Shown here: positions 1-8,836 of the stretch, one piece after another
Layout of the letters: each line of letters starts with the position of its first letter
Numbering within the stretch: the first letter of the stretch is position 1
Source of the DNA: Alteromonas gracilis
GTDB taxonomy: Bacteria; Pseudomonadota; Gammaproteobacteria; Enterobacterales; Alteromonadaceae
Assembly: GCF_002993325.1 (NCBI RefSeq)
Contig: NZ_PVNO01000031.1
Span: forward strand, 186,001 to 250,000
Length of the DNA stretch: 64,000 bases
Direction: 5' to 3'
The notes under the pieces: model-generated
Seen by the model: the letters and a program-made list of their open reading frames with translations, nothing else
Told to the model about the DNA's origin: nothing
Database searches by the model: none
Made by a program: the position numbers and the translations under genes

Positions 1-205
1 AAGGGAAAACGCTTTCACTTGCATTTTCATGCGACTATCAGCAATCTGTAGAGGTATTGATCATGTGATAATAGAGGGTACTGACGAGGTTATATAAAAA
101 GTCAGTTTTCCTAAGGGTTCACGTTGTGGTTAAGGGCGCACCTCTACGCTGTGCCCTTTCGTCTATATCCGATGTATTCGCACTGATATCAACCATGGAG
201 CCTAA

Positions 206-1384
206 ATGAGCCGACTTCCCGCCACTATCGTTATCTTTGCCGGTTTTTTCTTAATCGGTAAATTATTTTTGCTATGGGGAATTCTGCTGCCTGATATTGC
301 GGCCGACCTTCAAATGTCTGAGGTAGTCAGTGGCGCGCTTTTCTCCCTTTTCTCTGTAGGCATGATGTTAGGTGCGGTGATTGGCGGTAAATATGCCAGT
401 CGCTTCGAGTACATGCCTCTTTTAGCCACCCTGTTCAGTATAAACACTGTGCTTCTGCTGATGGTGTCGGTTCTATCATCATGGCAATGGTTTTTAGTGC
501 TTGCCGTACTCATTGGCGTGGTGAGTTCGACCATTTTTACCATTGGGCACACGCTTATAGCTCGAATGTATGCCGAAAAGCGTTTCACTATGATGGGGCT
601 GATGGATTTCATGTTTAGCCTTGGAACCTTTGCAGCTTCATTTTTCGTAACGCTGTTATACCTGGTCGACCAAAACTGGCGACTTCCCATTCAGGTTCTA
701 GCTGGAGTAATGGTGCTACTGGCTTGCTATACTTTTATAGCTGCCCGCTCACAGGCCAAGGTGCTTAAAGGCCAGCCTAAAGCCGCTAAAAAGACGTTGG
801 CATTTGGCGTTATTATTAAACAGCCGGTTTTTATTTTCATGGCCCTGCTTTCTTTTGGTTATGGTGCAGTAGAGTTCGGTAATGCCAACTGGTTTGTTAG
901 CTACGCACAAAATGGTTTAGGATTCACCGGTGAACAATCACGTGACCTTCTGGCTTGCTTCACAGCAGGCATGGTAATAAGCCGCTTAACGTTCCCTTTT
1001 TTGCTTCGCTTTGTCTCTGTGCACCGCTTAATCGTATTCATGGCAACAGCCTCGTTGGCAGGGGTATTTGCTCTTAAGCTAATGCCTAGCATGTACGGCA
1101 TTGGCGCGGGTAATCTTCTACTAGGGCTTGGCTTAGGCGGGCTATTTCCATTAATGCTATCTGCCGCGATGAATATCGACAGTGATAACGGCCCTGTACT
1201 GTCCGGGATCGCTATTATTGGTAACTCTACCGGCGTGCAGGTGGCGTCATTTTCAACGGGGCTATGGGCGAATTTTGTACCGCTCACCACGGCGTTCTGG
1301 GTTATTCCTATTGGTGGGTGTTTGTTATGGCTAGCCTCGTATGGCTACAGCCGCAAAATCAAGTACCACGATAGGCCCGCGTAA
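206..1384 (+). CDS. MFS transporter, possibly TsgA-like
   Basis: A 392-residue, strongly hydrophobic protein with about twelve membrane segments in the two-times-six arrangement of the major facilitator superfamily. The loop after TM2 (GGKYASRFEYMP) is a variant of the MFS motif A. The stretch MDFMFSLGTFAASFF loosely recalls TsgA-type permeases, but that resemblance is weak, so I give no substrate. The ATG at 206 has a GGAG six bases upstream. The gene is alone on its strand and convergent with envZ, whose stop is 24 bp away. Inner-membrane location is inferred from the hydrophobicity. Confidence 0.8.
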   Translation: MSRLPATIVIFAGFFLIGKLFLLWGILLPDIAADLQMSEVVSGALFSLFSVGMMLGAVIGGKYASRFEYMPLLATLFSINTVLLLMVSVLSSWQWFLVLAVLIGVVSSTIFTIGHTLIARMYAEKRFTMMGLMDFMFSLGTFAASFFVTLLYLVDQNWRLPIQVLAGVMVLLACYTFIAARSQAKVLKGQPKAAKKTLAFGVIIKQPVFIFMALLSFGYGAVEFGNANWFVSYAQNGLGFTGEQSRDLLACFTAGMVISRLTFPFLLRFVSVHRLIVFMATASLAGVFALKLMPSMYGIGAGNLLLGLGLGGLFPLMLSAAMNIDSDNGPVLSGIAIIGNSTGVQVASFSTGLWANFVPLTTAFWVIPIGGCLLWLASYGYSRKIKYHDRPA

Positions 1385-1408
1385 TATCTGTCCCATTAAA
1401 TAAACGCT

Positions 1409-2743
1409 CTACTTTTTGTTGGGCAGTTCAGCCAAATAGGGCAGATAGAACTCGGCGACCAAGCCTTGTTGAGGATGATTCCTCAAGGTTACTTCTCCAT
1501 CATGGGCCTCGACAATACGTCTAATGATAGCGAGACCCAAGCCAGAGCCAGAAGAATTTCTGGCTTTGTCACCTTGAGCGAAAGGCATGAAAAGCGATGT
1601 TAATTGATCATCTGGAATGCCCGGGCCGAAATCTCGAACCTTGCAATATACGCGTTTTTCATGGCGATTGTAAAAGCTGCTGATAGCGATATTGTCTGAG
1701 CCATACTTAAACGCATTTTCTATAAGGTTATCAATCACTCGCTTCATCGCAATGCGTTTTAATGACAAGGGAGGAATGGCATTAAGTTTCAGTTCAATAT
1801 GATGCTTATCGTCAAGATGCCTAGCTTGAACAAGCTCTGCGATAATAGCGTTTAAATCGGTTTCTTGAGTCGCTTCTTCGGTATCGTAACGCGCATAATC
1901 AATGAACTGATCGATAATAGCGTTCATGTCTTCTATGTCGTTCACAATACCGTCTTTTATCCAATCTTGGTCTTCGGGCAGCATTTCAGAGGCAAGGCGG
2001 ATACGAGTGAGCGGCGTGCGCAAGTCGTGGGAAATACCTGCTGTCATGATATTTCTGTCATTCTCAAGCTGCTTAATGCCCTGATTCATTCGGTTGAAGG
2101 CGCGAGTCACTTGAATCATTTCAGTGCTGCCTTGTTCGCGAAGAGGAGCTGGGTGCTCACCTTTACCCACAGAAATTGCCGCTTTCTGGAGTGCAGATAA
2201 AGGGCGAGTCATACGTCTTACAAACAACCATCCGCCTGCCACACTCAATATGCCAATAACCATAAGATACATAGTCAGTGGGGAGATATTCGCTTCGTTT
2301 AGCCCTGAAATGGGGATAGAAATCCAGGTGTCTGGATAACGGTTTAGCGATATCCAGACAATATAGGGGGCATTTTCGTCGCTGGCTTGCCCTGTGGTGC
2401 TGATACGTACGTCGGCAAGTTGATTGAGCTGCTCGCTCACTTGCGACGAAATATAATTGTAGTAAACAGCGCTCTCTAAACCATTTCTTCTCGCTATGCT
2501 TTCATCGAACACTTGTACCTGCGTTTTTTCAAAGTAGCGATCACGGGTTTCTTGGTTGGTCACTAGCAAGTCGTTAGCGAGTACGGACTTAACTTGCGTT
2601 GCCAGTAAGCTATTGATTTGCTGATAACTTGGCTGGATAAAATAGTAGGTAACCGAGATGTAGGACACTATCTGGTTAATAAGCAGCAGTACGCCAATAA
2701 GCATGACGGTTTGGCCGAACGCACTTTTAGGAATTAAACGCAT
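1409..2743 (-). CDS. envZ: Osmosensor histidine kinase EnvZ
   Basis: Inner-membrane sensor kinase that phosphorylates and dephosphorylates OmpR. N-terminal TM (residues about 8-30), periplasmic domain of about 125 residues, second TM (about 155-177), HAMP region, then the H-box [14 protein letters not shown] with the phospho-acceptor His near residue 239, the N-box ([10 protein letters not shown]) and G-boxes ([16 protein letters not shown]). I start it at the ATG at 2743 because the protein then begins [12 protein letters not shown], matching the usual EnvZ N-terminus. The frame is open to an ATG at 2782, but neither start has a convincing ribosome-binding site. It lies 134 bp downstream of ompR on the same strand, the usual ompR-envZ order. 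Confidence 0.95.
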   Translation of the reverse strand: MRLIPKSAFGQTVMLIGVLLLINQIVSYISVTYYFIQPSYQQINSLLATQVKSVLANDLLVTNQETRDRYFEKTQVQVFDESIARRNGLESAVYYNYISSQVSEQLNQLADVRISTTGQASDENAPYIVWISLNRYPDTWISIPISGLNEANISPLTMYLMVIGILSVAGGWLFVRRMTRPLSALQKAAISVGKGEHPAPLREQGSTEMIQVTRAFNRMNQGIKQLENDRNIMTAGISHDLRTPLTRIRLASEMLPEDQDWIKDGIVNDIEDMNAIIDQFIDYARYDTEEATQETDLNAIIAELVQARHLDDKHHIELKLNAIPPLSLKRIAMKRVIDNLIENAFKYGSDNIAISSFYNRHEKRVYCKVRDFGPGIPDDQLTSLFMPFAQGDKARNSSGSGLGLAIIRRIVEAHDGEVTLRNHPQQGLVAEFYLPYLAELPNKK

Positions 2744-2877
2744 TACACACCGCCGCTTTGAGTCATGGGCCAGTGTTTGCATTGGCTATATGCACGCACG
2801 CAATCACGCGTCATGAGTAAACATACTTTACAGACAAATAGTCCAAGACCGTCGTTCCCGTCGTATCAGGCACGAGG

Positions 2878-3606
2878 CTAGACTTGTTCGCCATCAGGCA
2901 CGAAAACGTAGCCCAGTCCCCATACGGTTTGTATATAGCGAGGGTTGGCAGGGTCTTCTTCAAGCATTCTTCGCAAGCGGGAAACCTGGACATCAATACT
3001 GCGCTCTAACGCACTGTAGTCGCGTCCACGGGCTAGGTTCATTAGCTTATCTCGGGATAACGGCTCACGGGGGTGGGTAACCAGAGATTTTAATACTGCA
3101 AACTCACCGCTCGTTAGGGTTAAGGGTGTATCGCCAGCGCTCATTTCTCTGGTGGCAAGGTTAAGTTTGTAATTGCCAAACTCAACAATTTGGACGTCTT
3201 TAGACGGCGCGCCGGGCGCTTCGCTGCTTCGTCTGCGCAATACCGCTTTTGCTCGTGCAAGCAGTTCTCGCGGGTTAAAAGGCTTAGGCAAATAGTCATC
3301 TGCACCCATTTCAAGGCCAATAATACGGTCTACTTCATCGCCTTTAGCGGTAAGCATAATAATGGGCATATCGTTTTCATGCTGGCGCAAACGGCGGCAA
3401 ATAGACAACCCGTCCTCGCCCGGTAGCATAAGGTCCAAAACCATCAAGTGGAAGTTCTCGCGTTCAAGTAATCTATCCATTTGTTCTGCGTTTGCTGCAC
3501 TTCGAACTTGGTAGCCTTGCTCTAAAAGATAACGCTCTAACAGGCTGCGTAAGCGCATGTCATCATCAACAACGAGAATTTTAGAGGTTTCCTGACCCAT
3601 ACTCAT
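2878..3606 (-). CDS. ompR: Two-component response regulator OmpR
   Basis: 242-residue OmpR with an N-terminal receiver domain (ILVVDDDMRLR, phospho-acceptor Asp about residue 58 in LMVLDLMLPGEDG, conserved Lys in the PKPFNPREL stretch) and a C-terminal winged-helix DNA-binding domain ending YIQTVWGLGYVFVPDG. Long runs agree with the enterobacterial protein as I remember it (for example AVLKSLVTHPREPLSRDKL), so this is the orthologue rather than a generic paralogue. It is expected to control porin genes in response to osmolarity together with EnvZ. Two in-frame ATGs (3606 and 3600) are possible; AAAGG upstream fits the second at least as well. Confidence 0.97.
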   Translation of the reverse strand: MSMGQETSKILVVDDDMRLRSLLERYLLEQGYQVRSAANAEQMDRLLERENFHLMVLDLMLPGEDGLSICRRLRQHENDMPIIMLTAKGDEVDRIIGLEMGADDYLPKPFNPRELLARAKAVLRRRSSEAPGAPSKDVQIVEFGNYKLNLATREMSAGDTPLTLTSGEFAVLKSLVTHPREPLSRDKLMNLARGRDYSALERSIDVQVSRLRRMLEEDPANPRYIQTVWGLGYVFVPDGEQV

Positions 3607-3800
3607 ACCTTTCGTTTTACTTTTGTTTCACTATAACCATTAGATGTGAAATACAAAAGCGAGAAAAGCGTAAAAGGTCGGGGATGTTTGTTACAAATAG
3701 TGTCTAGACAGAAAGGGGCCGATGAGTAACTCGGCCTCCGATCTCATTATCTTAATTTAGTACAAACCCTCAAAAACAAGGGGGTACTATTTATTGTGTG

Positions 3801-4931
3801 TTAATTGAACGTCACTACATTGAGCGCTTTGGATTGTGCCGTACCGTTGAGTGTTTCTTGGTATAACCTTGTTATGGCCTCGGAGCCGCAGTGAGTTTGT
3901 TCTATAAACTGATCACTGACCTTTGCGGCGAAGCGCTGCCATGCGGTGGCGTATTTAGCTAAGAAAGCTTCATGCCCCCATTCGCCCTGACGAAGCTTTA
4001 CGCGCGCAGGCGCAAAGAAAATTTCTGCATTAAGCAGCTTCGGATTTGGTTTTTCCTGAGCCTGCCAGTCGGTAGCACCTATTAGCGTTACTTCCCTTAA
4101 ACTGTCACCAAGCTGCTTGGCGAGGTTATTGATAAGCGTACCATTGGCAGCAAAATCAAGCAGCCAAACGTTTTCCTCGACGCCAACATCGTTACTAAGC
4201 TTTGCGAGTTCGTCATAGCTGTATACAGCGTCGTAGCAGCCTGAATTGCTAACTGTATCAACATTGTTTGTGGAAGTTAGCCCCACTACGCGGTAGGTGG
4301 CTTTGCGAGAATGTTTTTGATCTTTAAGTAACTGGGCAGTGCCCAGCGCGGTTTTACTTGAGGCGCTCGATAGAAGCAATATTTTGTTGTCCGCTTTCTC
4401 GGCAACATAGTCATCGAGCACAAACGACGTCATATAAAGCGGTCTGAAATTAAGCTGCCATGCTTCACGGTTTTTATCGTAGCCAGGGTCCGCTGCACAG
4501 CGTAGGTATTGGTCGTAAACTGGGCTAATGCTTTTGCGTTGTTCGTGAATGTCAGAAAAGCCATGAGACGCAACTTTACCGGCTTTTATCACCCAGTGGC
4601 TTGCCATGGGCAGATACCCAAACACTTTTTCACCCACTTCAATATCGCTATGGCGCGACGCTTTTACTGTGGCGAAACCCCATACCGGGACTATACCAAA
4701 CCCAGTATCGCTGCTGTCATTGTTATATTTAGCAGGAAAGAAGCCCCAGTAGCCCATTTTAAAACCCAGTGCCGCATAGGTGATATTGTTGGCTGAAAAA
4801 CCAAAGCTGTCTGTTTCAAACAGTACTTCATCCTGCTGTAAGTCGTTGGTGTTTATATCGAGGTTAACCACTTTAGTGGCGGCGAGGTTTTGCTGGTCTA
4901 CCCAAATTTGTTGGCTTTTTATTGTGGTCAT
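3801..4931 (-). CDS. DUF2855 family protein
   Basis: A roughly 376-residue soluble protein that I recognise as the DUF2855 family, distant relatives of the MDR/quinone oxidoreductase fold; no reaction is established to my knowledge. Visible features are the N-terminal stretch DSFGFSANNITYAALG and a possible nucleotide-binding-like segment around LLLSSASSKTALGTAQLL. I prefer the ATG at 4931 (MTTIKSQQIW) over an upstream in-frame ATG at 4976, since the extra 15 residues look like untranslated leader and run into the repeat end at 4980-4998. It is a lone gene between ompR and prkB, all on the minus strand but with gaps of 195 bp and 152 bp, so probably monocistronic. Confidence 0.75.
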   Translation of the reverse strand: MTTIKSQQIWVDQQNLAATKVVNLDINTNDLQQDEVLFETDSFGFSANNITYAALGFKMGYWGFFPAKYNNDSSDTGFGIVPVWGFATVKASRHSDIEVGEKVFGYLPMASHWVIKAGKVASHGFSDIHEQRKSISPVYDQYLRCAADPGYDKNREAWQLNFRPLYMTSFVLDDYVAEKADNKILLLSSASSKTALGTAQLLKDQKHSRKATYRVVGLTSTNNVDTVSNSGCYDAVYSYDELAKLSNDVGVEENVWLLDFAANGTLINNLAKQLGDSLREVTLIGATDWQAQEKPNPKLLNAEIFFAPARVKLRQGEWGHEAFLAKYATAWQRFAAKVSDQFIEQTHCGSEAITRLYQETLNGTAQSKALNVVTFN

Positions 4932-4979
4932 AATAGGGCCTGCTGTTGTTTTGTTAGGTACTAGGTCGCAACGCATTAA

Positions 4980-4998
4980 TTATCTATGCGGACTGGTA
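4980..4998. repeat. Solo end of the 263-bp MITE-like repeat
   Basis: The 19 bases TTATCTATGCGGACTGGTA match the right terminal repeat of the two full elements at 15116-15378 and 47881-48143 except at one base (A for T in the GGAT/GGAC step). No partner end or internal sequence is visible nearby. It lies just upstream of the DUF2855 start. This looks like a remnant or solo terminal repeat; the resemblance is read directly, the origin is inference. Confidence 0.6.
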
Positions 4999-5083
4999 TT
5001 AACTACCTAGATTGGCGCAGGGATTCAGCCATTACGACTTACTGTTTTAAATATATGCCTATAGAAGGGATGTATATTGAGCT

Positions 5084-5989
5084 TTATTCGTCGCTATTTA
5101 GCCAGTCCATCTGATGGCCTGCTCTGCGTTTCTTGTTTAAGATATCTTCAAGAAGCGGCGTTAATATAAGCTCCATGGCCAAGCCCATTTTTCCGCCGGG
5201 TACAACCAGCGTGTTGATGCGAGACATAAATGCGCCGTCGATCATTTGCAGTAGATAAGGGAAGTCTACGGTTTTCATTTCCCGTCTAAACCTCACAACC
5301 ACAAAGCTTTCATCTTGAGTTGGAATTTCACGTGCGCTAAACGGGTTTGAAGTATCAACCGTAGGGACGCGTTGGAAATTGACGTGAGTGCGCGAAAACT
5401 GAGGTGTAATATAATGAAAATAGTCGTCTAGACCTCGCACAATACTGCTCATTACTGCTTCACGAGAATGACCTCTGTCTGTGGTGTCGCGAACAATTTT
5501 TTGGATCCATTCCAAGTTCACAATAGGCACCATGCCCACAAGTAAATCTACATGTTTGGCAACGTCATTTTCTTCGGTTTTAACGCCGCCATGTAATCCC
5601 TCATAAAACAGTAAGTCGGTGTTCTTGGGTAAGTCTTGCCACGGAGTAAAAGTTCCAGGCATTTGATTGAACGGCACGGCTTCATCAAATGTATGAAGGT
5701 ATTGCCTAAATTGCCCGGTACCCGAACTTCCGTATTCTCTAAACAGCGTCTCAAGTAGTTCGAAATCGTTGGCTTTAGGACCAAAATAACTAATGTGTCT
5801 GCCTTGTTCTTGCGCTTTACGGATTTCCACTTCCATTTCCGGGCGAGTAAATCGGTGGAAGCTATCACCGCCGACTACTGCAGCATTAACGTTTAAGTTC
5901 CTGAAAATATGGCGAATAGCGTTGGTCGTGGTTGTAGTACCCGCACCAGAAGAACCTGTTATAGCAATAATAGGGTGTTTGACAGACAT
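5084..5989 (-). CDS. prkB: Phosphoribulokinase (PrkB-type)
   Basis: 301-residue member of the phosphoribulokinase/uridine kinase P-loop family, related to the PrkB proteins of heterotrophic gammaproteobacteria. The Walker A loop GSSGAGTTT is at residues about 12-20, followed by VVGGDSFHRFTRPEM, the acidic segment DLLFYEGLHGG and the family stretch VNLEWIQKIVRDTTDRGHSREAV. The expected reaction is ribulose 5-phosphate plus ATP to ribulose 1,5-bisphosphate. No RuBisCO or other Calvin-cycle gene is present in the window, so its physiological role is unclear, as for other orphan PrkB proteins. The start ATG at 5989 directly precedes VKHPIIAITG. Neighbours (a K+ channel and DUF2855) give no pathway hint. 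Confidence 0.9.
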   Translation of the reverse strand: MSVKHPIIAITGSSGAGTTTTTNAIRHIFRNLNVNAAVVGGDSFHRFTRPEMEVEIRKAQEQGRHISYFGPKANDFELLETLFREYGSSGTGQFRQYLHTFDEAVPFNQMPGTFTPWQDLPKNTDLLFYEGLHGGVKTEENDVAKHVDLLVGMVPIVNLEWIQKIVRDTTDRGHSREAVMSSIVRGLDDYFHYITPQFSRTHVNFQRVPTVDTSNPFSAREIPTQDESFVVVRFRREMKTVDFPYLLQMIDGAFMSRINTLVVPGGKMGLAMELILTPLLEDILNKKRRAGHQMDWLNSDE

Positions 5990-6110
5990 AGGATTTCTTT
6001 TTGGAAATGACGGGTACTAGTTATAAGCTGATGTGCGCTAAGAATCAAGGGGGCATCTTGGTGCGAACCGCTCAGTTTTTGTAAGCACTCTTGTGTAATC
6101 TTGCGTAGGC

Positions 6111-7040
6111 TCATTTGTCTAGGCTTTTATGATGATGTTGCAATAAGCGCACAATCAGTTTTGCCTCTTCTTCGTCTAAATCGAGCAAAGCTCGCACGTG
6201 CTCCAAGTGGTGCACGTCACGCTTACTAAGTTCCCCATCATCAAGGACACTGCGTACTGTGTCTTTAAAACGGTCTCGTTTCAGCTGCATTTGGGTGGTA
6301 TAGCTTGAAGACAAAATGCCCGCCGGTAAGGCATAAAAGCATATGCCCATGATGGTAATTAGCCCGCCAAATACTTTTCCTAGCGCGGTAACTGGAACAG
6401 CGTCGCCATAGCCTACCGTAGTCAGCGTGACCAGTGCCCACCATAAAGATGCGGGTATACTGCTGAATACGTTGGGCTGTGCTGTGTGCTCGATATAATA
6501 AATGCAGGTGGCAGCGATAACCGTAAATAGCAAAAGCACGCTGATAGCAGCAATAAGGCTATGAGATTCATTGCGCAATACAGTGATAAGGGTTTGCATT
6601 GAACGTGAATAGCGGCCAATCTTTAAAATTCGTAGTACCCTGAATACCCGTAAAATGCGTAAATCAAACGCCACGAAAATGCTTAGGTAAAAAGGCAAAA
6701 TCGCCATCAAATCGACCAGCGCCATTGGGCTTTTTATATAGGCCCAACGCTTTTGCCACGGTGTTGTTGCTTGGCTGGCTGGACGGTTAGGCCCTGATGC
6801 GCAGCTATATACTCGAAGCACATATTCGATAGTGAATATAAGTACTGAAACCACCTCAATAACGTGCAGCTCGTGCTTCAAAATTGCAGGGATACCGGGC
6901 ACGGTTTCTAGCATCATGGCTCCAACATTCACAATAATGAGAACGATGAGCAACATATCAAATAGCTTGCTGGACTTTTTGTACTCGTGAGCTTCGCTTG
7001 CGGGAGCAAGAATGTGATAGCACGCGTTTCTAAATGACAT
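6111..7040 (-). CDS. Voltage-gated potassium channel family protein
   Basis: 309-residue six-TM ion channel. TM segments lie at about 26-47, 60-80, 104-126, 161-184 and 223-247, with an S4 voltage-sensor helix carrying regularly spaced arginines (LRILRVFRVLRILKIGR). The pore loop holds the K+ selectivity filter TVGYGD. A short cytoplasmic C-terminal tail (RSVLDDGELSKRDVHHLEHV) is acidic and helical, with no recognisable RCK or cyclic-nucleotide domain. The family conducts K+ across the inner membrane; whether this one is voltage-gated in the cell is inferred from S4 only. It is monocistronic and divergent from the CBM9-like gene. Confidence 0.9.
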   Translation of the reverse strand: MSFRNACYHILAPASEAHEYKKSSKLFDMLLIVLIIVNVGAMMLETVPGIPAILKHELHVIEVVSVLIFTIEYVLRVYSCASGPNRPASQATTPWQKRWAYIKSPMALVDLMAILPFYLSIFVAFDLRILRVFRVLRILKIGRYSRSMQTLITVLRNESHSLIAAISVLLLFTVIAATCIYYIEHTAQPNVFSSIPASLWWALVTLTTVGYGDAVPVTALGKVFGGLITIMGICFYALPAGILSSSYTTQMQLKRDRFKDTVRSVLDDGELSKRDVHHLEHVRALLDLDEEEAKLIVRLLQHHHKSLDK

Positions 7041-7204
7041 ATGGGCGTTGATTAGATAGAGATAAATGTCTTATACCAATTACAGCAGTAAATTGATAAT
7101 TCTTCTAATGAAAAGGGAGCCCTGCTGAGAGCTAATTCTGGCGTGCTCAATCTAAAAACGTGTTAGTTTTAATTATTAGCCAACAAATTTAAGAGCATAT
7201 TCAA

Positions 7205-7981
7205 TTGAAAAGTACGAAATCTCTAGCAACTACAATCGCTTCGGCACTATTCGTATCGATGTTTGTACCCTTAGCAATAGCGAAGCCTGACAGTGTGCTT
7301 TTTACATCTACGCCGCCTGTTATCGATGGTTTAGCAACCGACGCAGCATGGGAAGGAGAAGATTGGCACGGCATGACCTCACTCATGTTGGGGACTGCGC
7401 CTGAACCCAGCGACTTTTCCGGTAGATATAAACTTCGGTGGAATAAGGATGCATTGTATCTGTTAGCCGAAATACAAGACGACCACCTTTCAGATACCTA
7501 TGCCAACCCGCTTGAGCGTTATTGGGATGATGATTGCCTAGAAATTTTTATTGATGCGGACGCCTCTGGTGGCGATCACCTCAATAACTACAATGCGTTT
7601 GCCTATCACTTGGCGCTTGATAACCAGGTTATTGATATCGGTCCAAATGAAGCAGGAGAGGCGGTACCACAACGCTACAACGACCATGTAAAGAACAAAT
7701 GGCTGCGTGATACACAAGCGCCTTACAAGATTTACTGGGAAGCGGCGGTGCGTGTATTTGATGATAGCTATCAGCACGGAAAAGATAACTCGACGGTTAC
7801 CTTAAAAGAAGGTATGACACTGGGCTTTATGCTTGCCTACTGTGATGCTGATGGCGACGACAGAGAGCATTTTTTAGGTTCTCACGAGATCACCCCAGTA
7901 AATGGCGATAAAAACTTGGGGTACAAGGATGCGTCGGTGTTTGGGAAGATTCTGCTACAGCACAAAGGCGCTACAAACTAA
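7205..7981 (+). CDS. Secreted CBM9-like carbohydrate-binding protein
   Basis: 258 residues with a Sec signal peptide (KSTKS then a hydrophobic stretch ending SMFVPLAIA; cleavage probably near residue 26) followed by one domain that looks like the family 9 carbohydrate-binding module: VIDGLATDAAWEGEDW, then LRWNKDALYLLAEIQDDHL and WDDDCLEIFIDADASGG. Such modules bind sugars or reducing ends in secreted enzymes; here the module stands alone, so a periplasmic or extracellular sugar-binding role is inferred. The start is TTG at 7205; the next in-frame ATG at 7259 would cut the signal peptide in half, so TTG is preferred. It is convergent with iolB, 42 bp away, but nothing shows that it belongs to inositol use. 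Confidence 0.75.
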   Translation: MKSTKSLATTIASALFVSMFVPLAIAKPDSVLFTSTPPVIDGLATDAAWEGEDWHGMTSLMLGTAPEPSDFSGRYKLRWNKDALYLLAEIQDDHLSDTYANPLERYWDDDCLEIFIDADASGGDHLNNYNAFAYHLALDNQVIDIGPNEAGEAVPQRYNDHVKNKWLRDTQAPYKIYWEAAVRVFDDSYQHGKDNSTVTLKEGMTLGFMLAYCDADGDDREHFLGSHEITPVNGDKNLGYKDASVFGKILLQHKGATN

Positions 7982-8023
7982 AAGTAGCGCGCTTTATCGG
8001 TTTGCGAGCTTTGCCACCCTTGT

Positions 8024-8824
8024 TTATTTTAGCATCCATTCATGATCAGGGTCGTTGTGGAATACCCACTCCCGCTTAGGCCCTGCCATTACATTAAGGT
8101 AGTATAGGTCGTAACCGTGGGGAGCGCCAACGGGATGATAGCCCTTGGGAACCATAACAACACTGTTATGTTCGACGCTGATTGTCTCATCAATGCTTCT
8201 ATCGTCGGTATACACTCGCTGAAAAGCAAAGCCTTGCTGAGGGTTTAGCTTATGATAATACGTTTCTTCCAGTGCACTCTCGCTAGGAAGTGAGTCGGTA
8301 TCGTGTTTATGGGGGGGATAGCTCGACCAGTGACCGTTGGGGGTTATCACTTCGGTAATCAATAGTTTTTCTGCCATAACATTATTCATCATTATATTGC
8401 GAATATGGCGGGTATTGGTCCCTTTCCCTCTGACTGAAACTTCACAATCTTCTGGTTTTATTAGTCTAGTAGATAATTCCCCCTTGGCTGGAGCGCTACA
8501 TAGCGCGACTTCTGCATCAGTCAAAGCGGTTACCGTAATGATATCTTTAGGGGGAACGTAAACGGCAAAAGGCGCTTTATTTTCAAAAACGGATTCTCTA
8601 TCCCCTAAATCCAAAAATGTTTCATTAAGGGTTTTTATCTCAACACGGCCACAGACCACCACAGCGCATACTTCATTACCCGCAGTATCAAAGGTTTGTG
8701 TGTCGCCTGCCTTTAGCAAAACCACGTCAAAGCCCACGTAGCGCCAATTCGCCGAGGCTGGCGTGATATGTTGAATACGTCCTTGATCATCTGGAGAGGA
8801 AGGTCGACTGTGTAAATGTGACAT
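8024..8824 (-). CDS. iolB: 5-deoxy-glucuronate isomerase IolB
   Basis: 266-residue bicupin of the IolB family, which converts 5-deoxy-glucuronate to 5-dehydro-2-deoxygluconate (2-deoxy-5-keto-gluconate) in inositol catabolism. The metal-binding cupin region is visible as HWSSYPPHKHD...LEETYYHKL, with a later histidine in GYHPVGAPHGYDLYYLNVM, as is typical for the family. It lies 12 bp downstream of the RpiR-type regulator on the same strand and should be cotranscribed with it, divergent from iolC-iolD-mmsA. The start ATG at 8824 (MSHLHSRPSS) is the only good candidate. Confidence 0.95.
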   Translation of the reverse strand: MSHLHSRPSSPDDQGRIQHITPASANWRYVGFDVVLLKAGDTQTFDTAGNEVCAVVVCGRVEIKTLNETFLDLGDRESVFENKAPFAVYVPPKDIITVTALTDAEVALCSAPAKGELSTRLIKPEDCEVSVRGKGTNTRHIRNIMMNNVMAEKLLITEVITPNGHWSSYPPHKHDTDSLPSESALEETYYHKLNPQQGFAFQRVYTDDRSIDETISVEHNSVVMVPKGYHPVGAPHGYDLYYLNVMAGPKREWVFHNDPDHEWMLK

Positions 8825-8836
8825 AATGAATGGCCG

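Noticed and set aside
1..140. Possible 3' end of an upstream gene (a frame ending near 69) and a hairpin AAGGGC...GCCCTT near 133-160
   Set aside because: Several short frames are open from the window edge and none can be told apart; the hairpin has a bulge and no T-run.
7070..7110. TATACCAATTA-type sequence upstream of the CBM9-like gene as another MITE end
   Set aside because: Only about six bases agree with the element tip; no GCATAGAT core.
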